The position numbers and the translations under genes were made by a program. This document shows positions 7,601 through 8,456 of a stretch of DNA of 8,456 nucleotides, in pieces. The notes below the pieces were generated by a model. That model had not been told where the DNA came from, searched no databases, and worked only from the letters and a program-made list of their open reading frames with translations. How positions within the stretch are numbered: position 1 is the stretch's first letter; each line of letters begins with the position of its first letter. The stretch is from Euryarchaeota archaeon UBA39 (lineage in GTDB: Archaea > Thermoplasmatota > Poseidoniia > Poseidoniales > Thalassarchaeaceae): assembly GCA_002503045.1 (NCBI GenBank), contig DAQW01000108.1, positions 1 to 8,456 on the forward strand, in the 5' to 3' direction.

Positions 7601-7845
7601 TCATGGGCATCCTCTAATTCCACCAATCGTGCTTTACCTGCCTGTCCACCGACATAATGTCGTTTTTCCTCTGCCTCAGTTAGCCAACCAACAACTCGTC
7701 CACCTGCGATTATTCGATGAGCACAGGGTGCACGTGATTTGGGTTTGTAAGTGGAGATAACTCCGCATTCAAAATCCATAATTTCATTCATTGCACTTCC
7801 ATCGAACAATTTGTCGATTGCATCTCCGTGTGGTAGTTCAAACAT
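4657..7845 (-). CDS. Large multidomain coiled-coil protein with Roadblock/LC7-like domain
   Basis: The protein has 1062 residues. Residues 1-100 form an alpha/beta segment (CGVISTYKP, HRIIAGGRVVGWL). Residues 130-235 look like a Roadblock/LC7 domain: GVISALAFEDGILIHSSG, a long helix, a strand GAGLAIWTTGG, then MTLLMNAAAMMEE. Residues 260-335 (ITGHIRTEG, VFILLIDGIPTGLIGQ) resemble the first segment and loosely the PATAN/DUF4388 pattern. A heptad-rich coiled coil runs from about 415 to 705, with Glu, Arg, Lys and Leu spacing typical of rod proteins. A helical domain covers about 706-915, including a conserved-looking WKFQNVGMLPFERGRLSG stretch at 923-940. The last 120 residues are acidic and low-complexity, ending DDLADLDI. 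There is no Walker A or ABC signature, so this is not an SMC ATPase despite the coil. There is no signal peptide or membrane helix, so it is cytoplasmic. The start is set by AGGTGAT just upstream, inside the preceding gene's end. A structural scaffold is the likely role; the specific function is unknown. Confidence 0.75.
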   Translation of the reverse strand: MFELPHGDAIDKLFDGSAMNEIMDFECGVISTYKPKSRAPCAHRIIAGGRVVGWLTEAEEKRHYVGGQAGKARLVELEDAHELKHRAFTLLLEEVRILIDGLPESLADPALLGTLGLAGRRLPASTHEWPLIVDALAEETGVISALAFEDGILIHSSGSTPGEPDALSADLDAQLRGMDALTQLMGASPAPWYRQAFDEHEMTVARDGGAGLAIWTTGGADSMTLLMNAAAMMEEPQFDPDAEIDSPADGFVVREGKGGVDALISMLSTAKMQDITGHIRTEGKNEPVFILLIDGIPTGLIGQSEESEFDQIVKDLSSPSADLQLHRLERAARLTLGRGNVADFSLASLSNSIATVRTRSENRKSLLSERLDTLYQFEMGMESISLAKAQWKLLDTGGVPMAKILPNSRGGRVLQPEDRQVLDRLNRLEEDKIGLERERGRLERLLEEEQLQKTEAENTATAKSALLDEANERTSDISNRLDQAVLAKERATKDAEADRNRADSLSKRVAELEHQVERKASEIASAIGESKKRTELQSELEELMKKEAEVKSTLESSEARLDQVRTALSEDERVQRVLGEQVGTLRERHRQAEAETKEAETRMRNHRVEVAALEGDLHTIRRQIDEDRGRVNDLERRQSLMQTELKELMAERRTLMRELGDLDARKAHSEADLREVLSEAEELTDAHEQALVDIAEAERIRARLQEEPLARALLDEDGLKALEPVLDRMENARSRGLSMVLLDRAVERGLAVIQHTVDEVAATPRYLLSSEVVELLEQQAPETASAVRGLTRWSVQQRLHHMLGQIVTDVVIDLEEIIRGYEEAATVIGQMQDVLRSLNDLGMPVSRIESIERMMNRPEALPRIASETQSLIRSALDDIYIDADMRDAGSSVDLASTIEALERMSKRLDAMAGDEGSFNGPIWKFQNVGMLPFERGRLSGVQRPEVDIRALEEMDPERKDSEVENLENTLKDKKNTWERLDNPSDSHGVSISERSDLGLVPTSAIIGSEELQEMRETEEQVRIIDNMKRERESTINGISMPVNPSERDALTSLEDDLADLDI

Positions 7846-8172
7846 CTAATCACCTAGTAATTCGGCAAGATCATTTTTGATTCGTCTTGCTTCATGGGCA
7901 CAACGTCCCAATCTTTTTCCTGAATCCATGTCCAACCATAGTACAGCGTCTTTTCCAATAGCTGAAGCATACAATGCTCCATTTTCGTTTTCAGACCACC
8001 ATTCTACTAGTTTTCCAATTCCGCTTTCTGAGGCCATTCTTTCTGCTCGAGTCCAACTGTGGACATAATCGGAGCATTTGTCTCCATTCAAGTCCATTCC
8101 ATCCAAAATAACTAGTCTAGAATTCGTCACACCAGGCAGGTGCATGAAGGCTCTAACAACATTGATTGGCAT
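7846..8172 (-). CDS. Stand-alone Roadblock/LC7-like protein
   Basis: This 108-residue protein has the length and layout of single-domain Roadblock/LC7 proteins: an N-terminal helix ending in a turn (VVRAFMHLPGVTNS), a strand (RLVILDGMDL), a central helix (TRAERMASESGIGKLVEWW), paired strands (GALYASAIGKDAVLWLDMD) and a C-terminal helix after KRLG (HEARRIKNDLAELLG). Family members form homo- or heterodimers and bind or regulate small Ras-like GTPases (bacterial MglB, eukaryotic Ragulator and dynein light chains). No GTPase is in the window. The adjacent large protein also has a Roadblock-like region, so a heterodimer between the two is plausible but inferred. The start is firm: an in-frame TGA lies two codons upstream. 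There is no Shine-Dalgarno site before it, in keeping with a leaderless or nearly leaderless first gene of an operon. Its stop touches the next start codon. Confidence 0.7.
   Translation of the reverse strand: MPINVVRAFMHLPGVTNSRLVILDGMDLNGDKCSDYVHSWTRAERMASESGIGKLVEWWSENENGALYASAIGKDAVLWLDMDSGKRLGRCAHEARRIKNDLAELLGD
7849..7855 (-). promoter_or_regulatory. Shine-Dalgarno site embedded in the Roadblock gene
   Basis: On the minus strand AGGTGAT forms the final codons of the small Roadblock gene. It is followed by that gene's TAG and then directly by the ATG of the large coiled-coil gene. It fixes the latter's start and makes translation of the two genes tightly coupled. Confidence 0.7.
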
Positions 8173-8176
8173 GTAT

Positions 8177-8186
8177 CAAGCGCTTG
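8177..8186. promoter_or_regulatory. 10-bp perfect palindrome beside the Roadblock start codon
   Basis: CAAGCGCTTG is its own reverse complement and lies 4 bases upstream of the ATG on the minus strand, between the TATA-like box and the start codon. A site covering the expected transcription start would suit a dimeric repressor. With a single copy this could be chance. Confidence 0.3.
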
Positions 8187-8189
8187 GAG

Positions 8190-8200
8190 GCAATATACGC
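8190..8200 (-). promoter_or_regulatory. TATA-like promoter element of the Roadblock operon
   Basis: On the minus strand GCGTATATTGC contains a TATA-like core (8192-8197) centred about 22-23 bases before the ATG at 8172. That is slightly closer than the usual archaeal TATA-to-start distance, so transcription would begin at or near the start codon, which agrees with the lack of a Shine-Dalgarno site. A second candidate, AATATTA near 8217-8223, would give a short untranslated leader. Confidence 0.4.
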
Positions 8201-8285
8201 CTTCTTGTACTTGTCCCTAATATTGGACTAAGGTGGTGTTTTGATAGAAAATAGAGAATCTCCAAAATCTGAATGTAAATTATTC

Positions 8286-8359
8286 TTCAATTGGGGAAAA
8301 CATGCGTTTATCAATTAATGAATTTTTCAATTGCAAATTCTATTTTTCAATTGAAAAAT
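8286..8359. repeat. Cluster of TTCAATTG elements with an 18-bp palindrome, probable operator
   Basis: TTCAATTG occurs at 8286-8293, 8326-8333 and 8346-8353, stepping by exactly 40 and 20 bases; a partial copy (TCAATTA) is at 8311-8317. The last two are part of a 12-base exact direct repeat, ATTTTTCAATTG (8322-8333 and 8342-8353). The third copy is the core of a perfect 18-bp palindrome, ATTTTTCAATTGAAAAAT, at 8342-8359, and the second lies inside an inverted repeat GAATTT/AAATTC (8320-8325 and 8335-8340). The steps are close to four and two helical turns, which would put dimer sites on the same DNA face. The array ends 7 bases before a TATA-like element of the gene starting at 8400. A regulator-binding region is the simplest reading. 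Confidence 0.5.
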
Positions 8360-8366
8360 TGAACGA

Positions 8367-8372
8367 TTTATT
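8367..8372 (+). promoter_or_regulatory. TATA-like element of the gene starting at 8400
   Basis: TTTATT in a GAACGATTTATTCAAA context is centred about 30 bases before the ATG at 8400. With the usual archaeal spacing of 26-27 bases, transcription would begin around 8396, leaving almost no leader. This fits the absence of a Shine-Dalgarno site before that ATG. Confidence 0.4.
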
Positions 8373-8399
8373 CAAACCATTTTGCACTAGCCCCTCATC

Positions 8400-8456
8400 A
8401 TGAGCGTGGCATTAGAAGTGCAGACATGCTCCAGATGTGATCGTGATTCGCTTGTC
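8400..8456 (+). CDS. Start of a CxxC-containing protein (3' truncated)
   Basis: An open frame of 19 codons runs from ATG 8400 to the window edge: MSVALEVQTCSRCDRDSLV. An in-frame TAG at 8388-8390 means no start further upstream is possible. The CSRC pair resembles the first half of a zinc ribbon or zinc-finger knuckle; the second half would lie beyond the window. A TATA-like box about 30 bases upstream and an operator-like repeat array suggest a regulated, leaderless first gene. It is short, so it could be a chance frame, but promoter placement and motif make a real gene likely. No function can be assigned. Confidence 0.5.
   Translation, partial: MSVALEVQTCSRCDRDSLV

Noticed and set aside
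4657..7845. SMC or Rad50 ATPase identity for the large coiled-coil protein
   Set aside because: No Walker A, ABC signature or Walker B motif is visible at either end, and the N-terminus is a different alpha/beta head.
8205..8285. tRNA, small RNA or short coding gene in the right-hand intergenic region
   Set aside because: No cloverleaf, no convincing stem series and no open frame with a start signal could be found.
8286..8359. CRISPR array
   Set aside because: Repeats are too short (8-12 bases), the spacing is 20-40 bases start to start without unique spacers of normal length, and there are no cas genes.

Overview
The window looks archaeal, AT-rich (by eye, well under half G+C) and gene-dense. 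My best guess is a marine planktonic euryarchaeon of the Thermoplasmatota (Marine Group II/III, Poseidoniia-like). This rests on a mixture of strong Shine-Dalgarno sites (complementary to the 16S 3' end) inside operons and apparently leaderless starts behind TATA-like boxes, on PRC-barrel and Roadblock/LC7-type proteins, and on a secreted-face protein with Asp-rich calcium-binding repeats. The lineage is an inference; no rRNA or marker gene is present.

Layout. Bases 2-211 are the 3' end of a PRC-barrel gene. After a hairpin-containing gap of about 80 bases, three tightly packed plus-strand genes follow (295-4398): a membrane-anchored DUF4350-like protein with an inserted calcium-binding segment, a DUF58 protein whose vWA metal site looks degenerate, and an eight-helix membrane protein I do not recognise. 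DUF4350/DUF58 pairs normally sit beside a MoxR AAA+ ATPase, but none lies in this window.

The minus strand carries a second operon (8172 down to 4399): a 108-residue Roadblock/LC7-like protein, a 1062-residue protein combining a Roadblock-like domain, two flanking alpha/beta segments, a coiled coil of about 290 residues, a helical domain and an acidic disordered tail, and lastly an 81-residue two-helix membrane protein. The gene order suggests a membrane-associated scaffold whose Roadblock parts may dimerise with each other or bind a small GTPase. No GTPase is encoded here, and this is the best candidate for an undescribed system in the window. The two operons converge with no intergenic base between their stop codons, and a small hairpin spans the junction.

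The right-hand end (8173-8399) is noncoding and divergent. It holds a promoter for the minus-strand operon with a 10-bp palindrome next to the start codon, and a cluster of TTCAATTG elements at exact 40- and 20-bp steps, one of them the core of an 18-bp perfect palindrome, just upstream of a TATA-like box. These lead into the first 19 codons of a plus-strand gene with a CxxC motif.
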